Source: CAWCTD01 sp963798455 (GTDB lineage: Bacteria > Acidobacteriota > Terriglobia > Bryobacterales > Bryobacteraceae). Taken from it: a stretch of 64,000 bases of DNA. A program made the translations under genes and the position numbers. Below are positions 8,144 through 15,940 of this stretch, piece by piece; within the stretch, counting starts at the first letter, position 1, and each line of letters starts with the position of its first letter. The DNA is taken from NCBI GenBank assembly GCA_963798455.1, contig CAWCTD010000003.1, positions 4,154,001 to 4,218,000 of the forward strand, read 5' to 3'. The notes under the pieces were generated by a model, which had not been told where the DNA came from, searched no databases, and was given only the letters and a program-made list of their open reading frames with translations.

Positions 8144-8362
8144 GTGCAGACGATCAGTGCATCGAAGTTCAAGGAACACTGCTTGTCGCTGCTGGACTCG
8201 GTGACCCCGGACGGCATCCTCATTACCAAGCACGGCAAGCCCGTGGCACGACTGGTCCCGGCGAACGCCAACCCGAGCGAGCTCATCGGCGTCTTGAAGG
8301 GTAAGGTGAAGATCAAGGGCAACCTTCTTTCGACCGGGGTTCGATGGGATGCTGAATCTTGA
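8144..8362 (+). CDS. Antitoxin of the Phd/YefM family
   Basis: A 72-residue antitoxin. The N-terminal part, QTISASKFKEHCLSLLDSV, is the Phd/YefM DNA-binding fold, followed by ILITKHGKPVARLVP, the conserved beta hairpin. The C-terminal tail would wrap around the toxin. An ATG at 8096 would lengthen the protein by 16 residues, but the promoter boxes lie inside that stretch, so the GTG at 8144 is preferred. The gene overlaps the toxin start by 14 bases, the usual coupling in type II systems. The antitoxin should repress its own operon through the palindrome at 8110-8119. Confidence 0.85.
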   Translation: MQTISASKFKEHCLSLLDSVTPDGILITKHGKPVARLVPANANPSELIGVLKGKVKIKGNLLSTGVRWDAES

Positions 8363-8708
8363 CACTCATATCCTCCTCCACGCTCTCACGGGCGAGCTGA
8401 CGGCTCGGGAGCGGACGCTGCTCTCGGCCGAGGAGTGGAGTATTTCGGCCATTGTCCTCTGGGAAGTGGCCAAGCTTGCTCAGCTTGGCCGCATCGACAT
8501 CGATATTGAATCCGCTGAATTCGGCCGCCTGCTTTCGCGGGTCCATGTCTGGCCCCTGGACTGGCCCGTCTGCCGTGCGATCACAAGCCTAGACTTCCGT
8601 GGCGACCCAGCGGACGAAATCATCGCCGCCACGAGCCTCGTGCATGAGGTTCCACTCCTGACGCGCGACCGGACGATCCGGAATTCGAAGAAGGTCCCCC
8701 TCGCCTGA
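8349..8708 (+). CDS. VapC-type PIN-domain toxin
   Basis: A 119-residue PIN-domain ribonuclease. The first acidic residue is in NLDTHILLHALTGE, a conserved Glu is in SAIVLWEVAKLAQLGRI, and the distal acids are in GDPADEIIAATSLVHEVPLLTRD. It matches the VapC subgroup paired with Phd-type antitoxins. The expected activity is Mg-dependent cleavage of RNA, often tRNA or rRNA, when the antitoxin is degraded. The last 89 bases overlap the convergent rluB gene. Confidence 0.88.
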   Translation: MLNLDTHILLHALTGELTARERTLLSAEEWSISAIVLWEVAKLAQLGRIDIDIESAEFGRLLSRVHVWPLDWPVCRAITSLDFRGDPADEIIAATSLVHEVPLLTRDRTIRNSKKVPLA

Positions 8709-9450
8709 GCCGAGCTGCACCACCCAGCGCTTTCACCTCCGCCGGCGTCAGTCTTCGATACTTCCCGATCTCCAGGTCTCCGATCGTGATCGGGCCAATG
8801 GCCGTGCGCACGAGCTTGAGCACCTTGCTCCCGATGGCTTCCACCATGCGGCGCACCTGGCGGTTTCGGCCCTCCGCGATGGTGATCTCGAAGAAGGTCT
8901 TGCCGCTCGATTCCCGCAATCTGGTGACCGAGGCCGGCTTGGTCGGGCCGTCGCTGAGGACGACTCCGTTGCGGAGCTTGTCGAGTTGCTCGTCGTCCAG
9001 GCGAGTGGCGGCCTTGACCAGGTAGGTTTTCGGAACTTTGTAGGCGGGATTGGTGATCCGCTCGGCGAGTTGCGTGTCGTTGGTCATCAGCAGCAGGCCG
9101 CTGGTATCGAGATCGAGCCGCCCCACCGGGAAGACCCATTCGCCCACATCCGGAATCAGGTCGTAGACCGTCGGCCGCCCTTCCGGGTCCCTGTACGTCG
9201 TGAGGTAGCCTTTGGGCTTGTAAAGCAGCAGGTAGATCTTCTGAGATGCTCGTACGGGCCGCCCGTCCAGGGTCACCCGGTCACGCTCCGGATCGACCCA
9301 GTGATCCGGCGTCCGGATGACTTTGCCGTTCACGCTCACGCGGCCGGCGGCGATCCACCGGCGCGCCTCCGTGCGGGAGCCGAGGCCGGCTTTCGAGAGC
9401 ACTCGCTCCAGGGTCTTGAGCGGCCTCGGGTCCTCCTCCCGCCGGGGCAT
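8620..9450 (-). CDS. rluB: 23S rRNA pseudouridine synthase, RluB family
   Basis: About 276 residues from the ATG at 9450 (MPRREEDPRPLKTLERVL). An N-terminal S4 RNA-binding domain (LSKAGLGSRTEARRWIAAGR) precedes the catalytic domain. The active-site aspartate is in FPVGRLDLDTSGLLLMTND. The RNRQVRRMVEAIG helix and the IGDLEIGKYRRLTPAE tail are typical of the RluB/RsuA branch. The C-terminal 30 residues are low-complexity and overlap the VapC gene on the other strand. It is the last gene of an operon with gtrA and the CDP-alcohol phosphatidyltransferase gene (5-base gap from gtrA). Confidence 0.9.
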   Translation of the reverse strand: MPRREEDPRPLKTLERVLSKAGLGSRTEARRWIAAGRVSVNGKVIRTPDHWVDPERDRVTLDGRPVRASQKIYLLLYKPKGYLTTYRDPEGRPTVYDLIPDVGEWVFPVGRLDLDTSGLLLMTNDTQLAERITNPAYKVPKTYLVKAATRLDDEQLDKLRNGVVLSDGPTKPASVTRLRESSGKTFFEITIAEGRNRQVRRMVEAIGSKVLKLVRTAIGPITIGDLEIGKYRRLTPAEVKALGGAARLRRGGPSSNSGSSGRASGVEPHARGSWRR

Positions 9451-9455
9451 CGCGG

Positions 9456-9887
9456 TCAGTCCCTCTGAACTCTGAACACGAAGATCTCGCTGCACAGGAA
9501 GTTCGCCAAAGACGTGGTTGCGATCGTCAGAACGTTCGCCAGCAGGTAGTGCAAATGGAACGTGCCGACGAACACGCGCATCAGGACGAGATTGGCTGCA
9601 ATGGAGACAAGACCCGTGGTGAAGTTGAACCGCAGCAGCCTGGTGAACAGCAAGCCCAGGCCCGGTGACTGGCGGGTTCGTTCCACCCAGGTCCAGCGCT
9701 CGTGCCAGCAGAAGTTGTGCAGCACCGCGACTTCGACCGCGAGGGCCGTGGCGGTCAGATAGTTGAGACCCGCAAGGCTCTTGAAAAAGGCCAGGGCGGC
9801 CAGTTGCACTCCCGCCCCAATGACTCCGACGGCATGGAACTTCAATACCCGCCCGGCCAGGCGGCGGATTGGCCCGGCGGCGCTCAC
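9456..9887 (-). CDS. GtrA-like membrane protein
   Basis: A 143-residue protein with four hydrophobic segments and the GtrA family hallmarks FHAVGVIGAGVQLAALAF near the N-terminus, VEVAVLHNFCWHERWTW in the middle and NFLCSEIFVF near the end. GtrA proteins are thought to flip or position lipid-linked sugars across the membrane. The start overlaps the stop of the upstream CDP-alcohol phosphatidyltransferase gene (ATGA, 9884-9887), so the two are probably co-translated and may act in the same glycolipid or phospholipid pathway. Confidence 0.88.
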   Translation of the reverse strand: MSAAGPIRRLAGRVLKFHAVGVIGAGVQLAALAFFKSLAGLNYLTATALAVEVAVLHNFCWHERWTWVERTRQSPGLGLLFTRLLRFNFTTGLVSIAANLVLMRVFVGTFHLHYLLANVLTIATTSLANFLCSEIFVFRVQRD

Positions 9888-10561
9888 GGGATACGCTCCG
9901 CGCGATAGAGCGCCAGGGTGTGGCGGGCGACGGCGGTGAGCAGCATCAGACTCATCCCGATGATCCCCGCCATCCCGCCCACGTCGAAGAGCCGATAGCG
10001 CGCGCCGAACAGACCGACCACCGGCCGGTACAGCAGGGCAACGTTGCCGATTATCAGCAGGATTCGCAGTTCCGTCGGACTGAACTTCCAGAACGAGAGG
10101 TGGAAGGTGCCCAAGGTGTAGGTCGCAAGGTAGACCTCGATGGTGAGCATGAAATACACGATCAACAGTCCCGTCGCGACTCGCTCGTTCATGTAACCGG
10201 ACTGCCCCAATCCGTACAGCAGGAAGAACGTGCCCAGCATGTCGACGGCGTGGTCGACGTAGAAGCCGTACTTGGGCCGCTGTCTGTTCCGGACCCGAGC
10301 CAGCGTGCCGTCCAGACTATCGCCCAGCCAGTTGAGAGCGAGACACGCGATTACAATGACGAGTCCTGCTTTGTGCCACCTTGCATACCAGTAGCCCAGA
10401 CCGGCGCCCAACAATGCCAGGAGTCCCAGGGCGGTGAGGTGATCGGGATTGATGAAGGCGGGGGTATGGTGCGCCAGCCAGATGAGGCATCGTTTTTCCA
10501 AGGGAGCAAGAAAGCTCACCTGGGCGCGGTCCGCTTCCCTGAACTTGGGGTCTTTCCTCAT
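9884..10561 (-). CDS. CDP-alcohol phosphatidyltransferase family protein
   Basis: About 225 residues from the ATG at 10561, which has a GGAGACGG site upstream; an open frame reaches further but lacks support. The catalytic signature DG-x2-AR-...-G-x3-D-x3-D is visible as LDGTLARVRN, then YGFYVDHAVD, and binds CDP-alcohol and Mg. About six membrane segments follow. The enzyme should transfer a phosphatidyl or phospho-alcohol group at the inner membrane; the exact acceptor is not evident. It is the first gene of the operon with gtrA and rluB, and is divergent from the secreted protein gene at 10599 with only 37 bases between. Confidence 0.85.
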   Translation of the reverse strand: MRKDPKFREADRAQVSFLAPLEKRCLIWLAHHTPAFINPDHLTALGLLALLGAGLGYWYARWHKAGLVIVIACLALNWLGDSLDGTLARVRNRQRPKYGFYVDHAVDMLGTFFLLYGLGQSGYMNERVATGLLIVYFMLTIEVYLATYTLGTFHLSFWKFSPTELRILLIIGNVALLYRPVVGLFGARYRLFDVGGMAGIIGMSLMLLTAVARHTLALYRAERIP

Positions 10562-10598
10562 CCGTCTCCGGCGCTGGCCGATCCTCCATTGTGCCAGA

Positions 10599-11396
10599 AT
10601 GATGCACATGCGAGCTGTTGGCGCCGCGGGGTTCCTGGCATTGTTTCTGGTGTCCGCCGGTGCGGCCACGGAACTGAGGCAAGAGAGCCTGGAAGACTTC
10701 CATCAATACATCCGGCAGACCGAAGCGCGCATCGCCGACCAGGTGAGTGGCAAGAGGAGTTTCCTCTGGACCGACGAGTCCAGGCAAAGACTGGAACAGG
10801 TCCGGCAGGGGCAGGTGGCCGTGCAGCTCTGGAACGGCAGGGGACCCGAACACGTGCGCGATGGCTTGATCCACGACTGGATCGGAGCGATTTTCGTGCC
10901 AGGCGCCCCCCTGGAGAGTGCTTTGGCGCTGCTCCAGGACTACAACAACCATTACAGGATCTACCAGCCCGAGGTCGTCGCTTCCCGAATCCTGGAGCAC
11001 GACGGGAATCACTACAGGATCTATCTGCGGCTGCTCAAGAAGAAGGTGATCACGGTTGTTCTGAATACGGAACACGATGTGCAGTATTACCCTCTGGACA
11101 GCACGCGCTGGTACAGCCGCTCCTACAGCACCAAGATCGTCCAACTGGAGAACCCCGGCCAGTCCAACGAACGGGAGTTGCCCGTGGGCCAGGACGGTGG
11201 CTACCTCTGGCGCCTGTATACCTACTGGCGCTTCCAGGAGCGTGACGGCGGCGTGTATCTGGAGTGCGAGGCGATCTCACTCACGCGGGATATTCCCACG
11301 GGGCTGGGCTGGCTCATCGAGCCCATCATCCGCGAGCTGCCCAGGGACTCGCTGGTCAAGACCCTCGAGGCTACCCGGCGTTCCCTGGGCCGGTAG
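10599..11396 (+). CDS. Exported START/SRPBCC-like protein of unknown function
   Basis: About 265 residues with a signal peptide (MRAVGAAGFLALFLVSAGAA). ATGs at 10599, 10602 and 10608 are all possible starts. The mature part alternates short strands, including LQDYNNHYRIYQPEV, then ILEHDGNHYRIYLRLLKK. It ends GLGWLIEPIIRELPRDSLV plus a final helix, a layout that resembles START-like lipid-binding domains. A periplasmic lipid- or ligand-binding role is inferred only. The gene ends 7 bases before the left attachment site of the selC element, so it is the first chromosomal gene on that side. Confidence 0.7.
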   Translation: MMHMRAVGAAGFLALFLVSAGAATELRQESLEDFHQYIRQTEARIADQVSGKRSFLWTDESRQRLEQVRQGQVAVQLWNGRGPEHVRDGLIHDWIGAIFVPGAPLESALALLQDYNNHYRIYQPEVVASRILEHDGNHYRIYLRLLKKKVITVVLNTEHDVQYYPLDSTRWYSRSYSTKIVQLENPGQSNERELPVGQDGGYLWRLYTYWRFQERDGGVYLECEAISLTRDIPTGLGWLIEPIIRELPRDSLVKTLEATRRSLGR

Positions 11397-11403
11397 CCGC
11401 ATC

Positions 11404-11431
11404 GATTGGCGGAAGCTAGTGGGAGTCGAAC
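11404..11431 (+). other. attL: 28-bp remnant of the tRNA-Sec 3' end
   Basis: Identical to 22612-22639 over 28 bases, including the CCA end of the tRNA-Sec gene read on the minus strand. The flanking bases differ on both sides. In frame with the repeat, the sequence beyond it reads RKGPAENT and then a stop, which would become the C-terminus of the integrase in the circular form. Confidence 0.9.
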
Positions 11432-11512
11432 GAAAAGGCCCCGCTGAAAACACGTAACTTGCTCATTCTACGTTAGGCCAAAACGGGCAGAAGTGCCAGA
11501 AAAGCGGTTCCG

Positions 11513-11532
11513 TGGTACAAATCTGGTACAAA
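11513..11532 (+). repeat. Paired TGGTACAAA repeats, probable integrase arm sites
   Basis: TGGTACAAA occurs at 11513-11521 and 11524-11532, 11 bases apart, about 80 bases inside attL. The same pair is found at 22551-22571 inside attR. Short direct repeats flanking both attachment cores fit arm-type binding sites of tyrosine integrases. The function is inferred. Confidence 0.65.
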
Positions 11533-11647
11533 ACCGTAGACAGCCTATGGGTGCGGCGAGCGCGGCGCGAGATCGACGCTGGGTTCCGCTTTGGACGTGA
11601 GCGTGACTGCAATCGTAGCTACAGTCGCCGTCGCTGCATCTGGCGCT

Positions 11648-12487
11648 TTACGGGACAATCCAGTCATAGTTCGAGAGGACGTGGAACGACGTGAACGCGG
11701 AACCGCTAAACCGTAGCCCCAATGCCCCGACGCCAAATCCCGAAGCCTGAAACTCAATGACCCCACGCCGTCCCGCTGTCGAGACCCATGTGTCAGGTAG
11801 TGTAAAGGCCGTGTGGGAGTAAGCCCCCAGTGTAATCGTTCGCTGGTCGATGATCTGGCCCGACATGGCCCGGACATTGACCGGGATCACCACGGACGTG
11901 AGTGTGGGGTTCGCAAGTGCGATGGCACTGGTGAACGCAGTGTTGTCGAAGATCAGCACGAAGTGACTGTCGAACTGATTGACAATCGGCACCACCGCCT
12001 CTTGATCGAAGCGACCCGGAATACTCTGGCGGAATATCGCCATCCCGCCAACCGAGTCGTTCGTTCCCTTGGAGAGTAGAGCCCAACCTTGAGCAAGATT
12101 GGTCGATGCCCCTGCGGTCTCAAACTCCACACTCTCAGTCGCTTTCAGCGTGACACTCACGCCGCGAACCAAGCCTAACCCGACGACGGACGCGTACAGG
12201 TCAGTGCCGTTGTCCCTGAAGAAGAGCACGTCGAAGTCCACGGTGTAATCTTCCAAATTCACCAGAAAGACGCTTGTTTTCCAGGAGGCACCGTCCACGA
12301 ACTGCGGGATCACGCGATCGCCCGCGAAAACTACGACCTTGTTCTGTCCGCTTTTCTTGCCCGCGCTGTCGCGCTGAGCCAACAACTCCTGATTCAACGT
12401 TGTTTCGGTTCCGGGGCCAGTCAACCCAACCACGGTCTGACCGAAGAGGTCTACTGCGAAAATCACGAACATGAGTAAGCTCTTCAT
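11648..12487 (-). CDS. Secreted beta-sandwich protein typical of Bryobacterales
   Basis: A 279-residue protein with a signal peptide (MKSLLMFVIFAVDLFGQ). The mature part follows a pattern I remember from many secreted Solibacter-group proteins: VIPQFVDGASWKTSVFLVNL, a VLFFRDNGT segment, a QGWALL segment with GGMAIFRQSIPGRFDQEAVV, and the ending LGLRFSGSAFTSFHVL. The role is unknown; it looks like an extracellular or surface domain. It is the outermost gene on the left of the selC element, in the usual position for cargo, and faces attL. Confidence 0.8.
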   Translation of the reverse strand: MKSLLMFVIFAVDLFGQTVVGLTGPGTETTLNQELLAQRDSAGKKSGQNKVVVFAGDRVIPQFVDGASWKTSVFLVNLEDYTVDFDVLFFRDNGTDLYASVVGLGLVRGVSVTLKATESVEFETAGASTNLAQGWALLSKGTNDSVGGMAIFRQSIPGRFDQEAVVPIVNQFDSHFVLIFDNTAFTSAIALANPTLTSVVIPVNVRAMSGQIIDQRTITLGAYSHTAFTLPDTWVSTAGRRGVIEFQASGFGVGALGLRFSGSAFTSFHVLSNYDWIVP

Positions 12488-13172
12488 CCCTGCCTCCTTC
12501 GACGACGGGGCGAAGACACAAACTCGCTTGCCGTCGGCACCCCGATTCTAGCTCCGTAGCGGGTTCTCGGCAATGCCTACAGAAAAGTGTCCTGGGTTCT
12601 CTAGTTTTTTCGGGAAAGTGGCGCAGGCAGCACGTACCGGAAGCGTAGGTACTGTACTTTTGGACCGCCCCCTCCCCCTCGGTCGGGGTCGCCGCTTTCG
12701 AGGGGCACCCTAGGCTCTCCCTGGCTGGCCGCCCGGCTGCCTGCCCACGCCTGAACCTGCCGCGCCGCGCCGCCGCTCCTTTGCCTGCTGCCCGCAGTCG
12801 TACCAGCAGCCTGTAGTGTGCGGTGATCGACCAGTGCGGTGAGCACGGCTGAGAAGGAAGGGCGCCTGCCGGGGGTCAGGGCTCGGCTTCGGCGGGCATG
12901 GGGACGTGGCTGACGGAGCACTGGTCAACGTCGGGATGCCTCGCGCTCGCGTTCCTTCTGGTGCTGCTCGGCTACCACAGCCTGAGGCAAGGCGAGAGGC
13001 CGGGAGGTGTCCCGAGTGGCCGTCTTCAGGGCCTCAGAGTAAGTGGCCGCTTCATGCTCTGCCGCTCCCGCCACCGAGCCATGAACTGAGGCTGTAAATC
13101 ACTGCGTGAGCCCTCGGACTCCAATCACGCCCCCTTGTTTTTCAACGGTCTACCCTTTTCTAAAGAAAACCA
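12488..13172. other. No convincing gene
   Basis: A stretch of about 685 bases between the secreted protein and the recombinase promoter. Short frames exist on both strands (for example 12898-13089 plus), but they lack ribosome binding sites or recognisable motifs. The sequence is GC-rich with many C/G runs and may be decayed DNA. Confidence 0.5.
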
Positions 13173-13201
13173 TTGACAGCCGATTCGGGCTGACGCATAC
13201 T
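13173..13201 (+). promoter_or_regulatory. Promoter of the serine recombinase gene
   Basis: A consensus -35 box TTGACA (13173-13178) and CATACT (13196-13201) are spaced by 17 bases. The ATG at 13208 lies 6 bases after the -10 box, so transcription probably begins at the start codon (leaderless mRNA). Confidence 0.7.
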
Positions 13202-13207
13202 TGCAGC

Positions 13208-13885
13208 ATGAAAAAAGCCTACGGATATCTGAGGGTGAGTGGAAAGGCGCAGGTCCAGGGCGACGGCTTCCCGCGGCAGTTAGAGGCCATCAAGGGCTAT
13301 GCTGCCGAACACGGCATCCGGGTTGTGAAGGTGTTTCGTGAAGAAGGCGTCAGTGGGACGAAAGACCTGGAGGATCGCCCTGCTCTATCGGCCATGCTGG
13401 AGGCCCTGCTGTCCAACGGCGTCAAGACTGTTCTCATCGAAAAGTTGGACCGGCTCGCCCGCGATCTTATGATCCAAGAAGGCATCATCGCTAACCTCCA
13501 GAGGCGGGAGTTTGAATTGGTCTCGGTTCTAGAGCCTGATCTGCTTCAGGACGACCCTTCAAGGAAAGCCTTCAGACAGATCATGGGTGTCTTTGCCGAA
13601 TACGAGAAGAGTATGATCGTCCTCAAGCTCAAAGCGGCACGAAACCGCGTCAAGTCGGCCACGGGCCACTGCGAGGGCCGGAAGCCATACGGCCACTACG
13701 AGGGCGAGGCCGAAGTCATCGCCCGCATGAAGGAGTTGCGGAGTTCGGGGCTGTCGTACGACGCCATCGCTGCGAAGTTGAATGGAGAGGGCGTCTCGAC
13801 ACGGACGGCGGGCAAGCGATGGTTTGGGGCGCCCGTCAGCGCCATCCTGAGCGCACAACCCGAGCAAAAAACAAAACGGGCCTGA
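13208..13885 (+). CDS. Serine recombinase (resolvase/invertase family)
   Basis: A 225-residue protein. The catalytic serine is in YGYLRVSGKAQ (about residue 11). The conserved EEGVSGTKDLEDRPALSAML and LIEKLDRLARDLMIQE motifs follow, then the long E helix (FAEYEKSMIVLKLKAAR). The C-terminal region EVIARMKELRSSGLSYDAIA resembles the short helix-turn-helix of resolvases and IS607-like enzymes. It is too short for a large serine integrase. It may resolve dimers of the element or invert a segment. It has its own strong promoter and appears leaderless. Confidence 0.9.
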   Translation: MKKAYGYLRVSGKAQVQGDGFPRQLEAIKGYAAEHGIRVVKVFREEGVSGTKDLEDRPALSAMLEALLSNGVKTVLIEKLDRLARDLMIQEGIIANLQRREFELVSVLEPDLLQDDPSRKAFRQIMGVFAEYEKSMIVLKLKAARNRVKSATGHCEGRKPYGHYEGEAEVIARMKELRSSGLSYDAIAAKLNGEGVSTRTAGKRWFGAPVSAILSAQPEQKTKRA

Positions 13886-14067
13886 AATGGTGTTGCCGGG
13901 CCGTAGGAGCCCCGTGGCGCGTTCCGGGGCAACTCCCGCGTGGGTCACGGCACCCGGGAGGCGGGACAGGGCTCCGGCAGAGGTATGGCACCCGGCGCCG
14001 GGCCTTCAGCGAGCCGGGCGGGATGTTACCCCCCACTTACGGCGCGCGGTGTGGCATGATGTGAGCC

Positions 14068-14340
14068 GTGAAGAAACGGCCGCCATGCCCGCGGCCACCG
14101 GGCGAGCCCACGCGAGCCGAGGCCCGACGCCACGGTGAGCCGGAGGCCGAAGACTTCCTGGAGGCTGAGGGGTACAACCTCGCCACCGGGCAGGCATTCA
14201 GGAAGCGCGTGACCCGCGGAGAGAGCGACGACCCCCAACGGTCCGTGGCCGTCGAGAAGATCCTGGCGGCGTGGCGCCCCGGATCCCGGCTGGCGGCAAC
14301 AAAGGAACGCCCCGACCATCCCGTGACGGTCGGGGCATGA
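14068..14340 (+). CDS. Hypothetical small charged protein (low support)
   Basis: A 90-residue frame from a GTG at 14068, rich in Arg, Pro and Glu. The middle part (EDFLEAEGYNLATGQAF) looks protein-like, but no family is recognised. The last codons overlap a strong hairpin at 14309-14336, which may mean that the 3' end of the frame is not real coding sequence. Confidence 0.35.
   Translation: MKKRPPCPRPPGEPTRAEARRHGEPEAEDFLEAEGYNLATGQAFRKRVTRGESDDPQRSVAVEKILAAWRPGSRLAATKERPDHPVTVGA
14309..14336. terminator. Strong hairpin between convergent genes, possible bidirectional terminator
   Basis: GCCCCGACC at 14309-14317 and GGTCGGGGC at 14328-14336 form a perfect 9-bp GC-rich stem with a 10-base loop. 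It lies between a plus-strand frame and the minus-strand operon ending at 14349. No run of T follows on either strand, so it is not a textbook intrinsic terminator. Confidence 0.45.
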
Positions 14341-14348
14341 GGGCGGGG

Positions 14349-14867
14349 TCAGGCGGCGGGAGCTTTGGCCTTAGACCCGGTTGAGTCGCTCTGCTCCGGG
14401 TCTTCATAGACGCCCTTATAGCACTCCACAAATTTTCGGGCGGCGGGCAACTCGTTTTTGAGGTAGCCCAGGATGCTGTCTAACCTTTCCCGCACAAACT
14501 CCGGGTCGGCATTCGCGGACTGCGGACCCCCATAGGTCACCTCGATCAGGATGTCGTGAATGAAGCTGCCGAGCCAGTTGGGATTGTTGAAATCCTCCCA
14601 GTAGGTATCACCGTACTCGAATAGTTCGACCAGAGCAAAGACGCTCATCAGGTGGTATTGGTCGAGGGCCAGAAGCCTTTTCAATAAGCCTTGGGTGTTG
14701 CCCGTCATGGCTTCGTAGTACTCACGTTTCTCCGTTCGAGCAGCGACTACCTCCGGGGGTAGGTCGCCAGGCTTGGGTTCAGGCGCCCCGATTGGCTGCG
14801 GGCCTGGGGCGGTCCGTGCTGTCGAAGTCGTTTGAGCGACTCGCTTCGCGTTATGTGCTGTTGCCAT
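14349..14867 (-). CDS. Hypothetical protein of the selC element
   Basis: 172 residues from the ATG at 14867, with a GGAAAGGAACAG stretch upstream. The first 60 residues are low-complexity (Pro, Ala, Thr). The rest is a folded, acidic, helical domain with aromatic residues (YHLMSVFALVELFEYGDTYW, then DFNNPNWLGSFIHDILIEV). No family is recognised. It is the last of four small minus-strand genes (15441 down to 14349) expressed away from the replication module. Confidence 0.6.
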   Translation of the reverse strand: MATAHNAKRVAQTTSTARTAPGPQPIGAPEPKPGDLPPEVVAARTEKREYYEAMTGNTQGLLKRLLALDQYHLMSVFALVELFEYGDTYWEDFNNPNWLGSFIHDILIEVTYGGPQSANADPEFVRERLDSILGYLKNELPAARKFVECYKGVYEDPEQSDSTGSKAKAPAA

Positions 14868-14898
14868 TTCGTTCTGTTCCTTTCCTTGAGATCGGCCG

Positions 14899-15096
14899 TC
14901 AAGCGGCGTAAACCCGGCGGATGGCGAGAGATTGTGTCTGCGCCGCGGCGTCAAGGAGCATCTTCACTGTGCGCTGATGCTCCGAGTCAAGACCCGCGGC
15001 TTGCATCTGTTGTCGCAGGGCGGCGTTGAGTTCCCGCCTGTGGCGTACAAGCATTCGCTTGACCTCGGCGGGCGCTTCAGGATGTAGTTTTGCCAT
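14899..15096 (-). CDS. Small helical protein of the selC element
   Basis: A 65-residue, mostly helical, positively charged protein (MAKLHPEAPAEVKRMLVRHR onward) from the ATG at 15096, with GGGGAG upstream. Its start lies 2 bases past the stop of the preceding gene. The function is unknown; it may be a small DNA- or protein-binding factor. Confidence 0.6.
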   Translation of the reverse strand: MAKLHPEAPAEVKRMLVRHRRELNAALRQQMQAAGLDSEHQRTVKMLLDAAAQTQSLAIRRVYAA

Positions 15097-15097
15097 T

Positions 15098-15259
15098 TCA
15101 TCTCCCCTTTGGTGCCCTGCGGGGGCGCTTCCTGAACCCCGCGAGCGTCTCTTTGAGGCTTGAATATTCGGCTTCGGTGAGCGTGATGAACTCGACCTCT
15201 CCCCCACCGCTGAAGTGGGCGAGTTGCCGTTCATCATCGCTTGGTTTGTTCTGCTTCAT
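15098..15259 (-). CDS. Very small acidic/basic protein of the selC element
   Basis: A 53-residue product from the ATG at 15259 with an AGGAG site upstream. An acidic N-terminal half (EVEFITLTEAEYSSLKE) is followed by a basic tail. The start overlaps the stop of the membrane protein gene (ATGA), and the stop abuts the next gene. The tight packing is the main reason to accept it. The function is unknown. Confidence 0.6.
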   Translation of the reverse strand: MKQNKPSDDERQLAHFSGGGEVEFITLTEAEYSSLKETLAGFRKRPRRAPKGR

Positions 15260-15441
15260 GAGGACTTCTCCTTTCGATTGCGCCCGAAGGCGCCTGTCAC
15301 TTCCCTGCGCCCGCGTTCCCAGGCCCGGCGGAGTTTCCAGAAGCCCCAGGCGAAGACCGCGAGTTGCGCCAGGCCCCACAACAACCAGACCCACCAAGGA
15401 CCCGGCGAAAGCACGTCATAGCCTGTCGGCGGCGGGAGCAT
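15256..15441 (-). CDS. Small single-pass membrane protein
   Basis: 61 residues with one Trp-rich membrane segment (WWVWLLWGLAQLAVFAWGFW) followed by a basic cytoplasmic tail. It is the first gene of the four-gene minus-strand operon, and its stop overlaps the next start (ATGA). Small membrane proteins at this place in phage-like elements sometimes act in exclusion or lysis, but nothing here proves such a role. Confidence 0.6.
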   Translation of the reverse strand: MLPPPTGYDVLSPGPWWVWLLWGLAQLAVFAWGFWKLRRAWERGRREVTGAFGRNRKEKSS

Positions 15442-15453
15442 TGCGTTTTCCTC

Positions 15454-15483
15454 TTGTGCGAGTGACGCACATGAACGTATAAT
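15454..15483 (+). promoter_or_regulatory. Promoter for the basic protein gene, with inverted repeat
   Basis: TTGTGC (15454-15459) and a perfect TATAAT (15478-15483) are spaced by 18 bases in the divergent region between two small gene clusters. An inverted repeat, GTGCG and CGCAC, lies between the boxes and could bind a repressor. Confidence 0.55.
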
Positions 15484-15553
15484 AGCTTAGACCCTCCCTT
15501 AAAGCAAGGGAAAAATGGGCGGGCCAGCTTTCATCCGGTGTAAGCTGGTGCGA

Positions 15554-15847
15554 ATGGGCAAGGCGAAGCCACCGGAAGAATGGCGGGTGAAGATGGCGAA
15601 GTTGTTCAGGCAGAAGGAAGTGGCGGAGTACTTCCGGGAGATGGGGCGCCGCGGCGGGAGAGTGGGCGGCGCGATCGGCGGCACGCTCGCCGCAGCCCGG
15701 ATGACTGCTGAAGCTCGCCGGGAGCGCGCGAAGAAGGCCGCGGCTGCCAGCGCCAGGGTCAGGAGCGCGAAGGCGCGGGCGAAGCGGGCCGAGGCGAAGA
15801 AGGCCGGGGCGCGGCGGGCGCCGAAGAAAGCGCCGAGACAGAGGTAG
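15554..15847 (+). CDS. Lys/Ala/Arg-rich histone-like basic protein
   Basis: 97 residues from the ATG at 15554. The N-terminal 40 residues look folded (MGKAKPPEEWRVKMAKLF, then EVAEYFREMGRRGGRVGG), and the second half is a long run of Ala, Lys and Arg. Such tails bind nucleic acid without sequence specificity. It could compact or protect the replicating element. It is transcribed from the TATAAT promoter upstream, divergent from the small-gene operon. Confidence 0.65.
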   Translation: MGKAKPPEEWRVKMAKLFRQKEVAEYFREMGRRGGRVGGAIGGTLAAARMTAEARRERAKKAAAASARVRSAKARAKRAEAKKAGARRAPKKAPRQR

Positions 15848-15940
15848 AATCAGGAAGGCCGCCTAGCCACGCGAGGCGACAAGCAGGCTCCCCTGGCCTG
15901 TTGGCGGCTACCGAATACCAGGGGCCACTGAGGGGGTGGC

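Noticed and set aside
12898..13089. 63-codon frame with a hydrophobic stretch
   Set aside because: No ribosome binding site, no known motif, and overlapping frames on both strands are equally open.
14309..14336. Textbook intrinsic terminator
   Set aside because: The stem is strong but no T run follows on either strand; kept only as a possible terminator.
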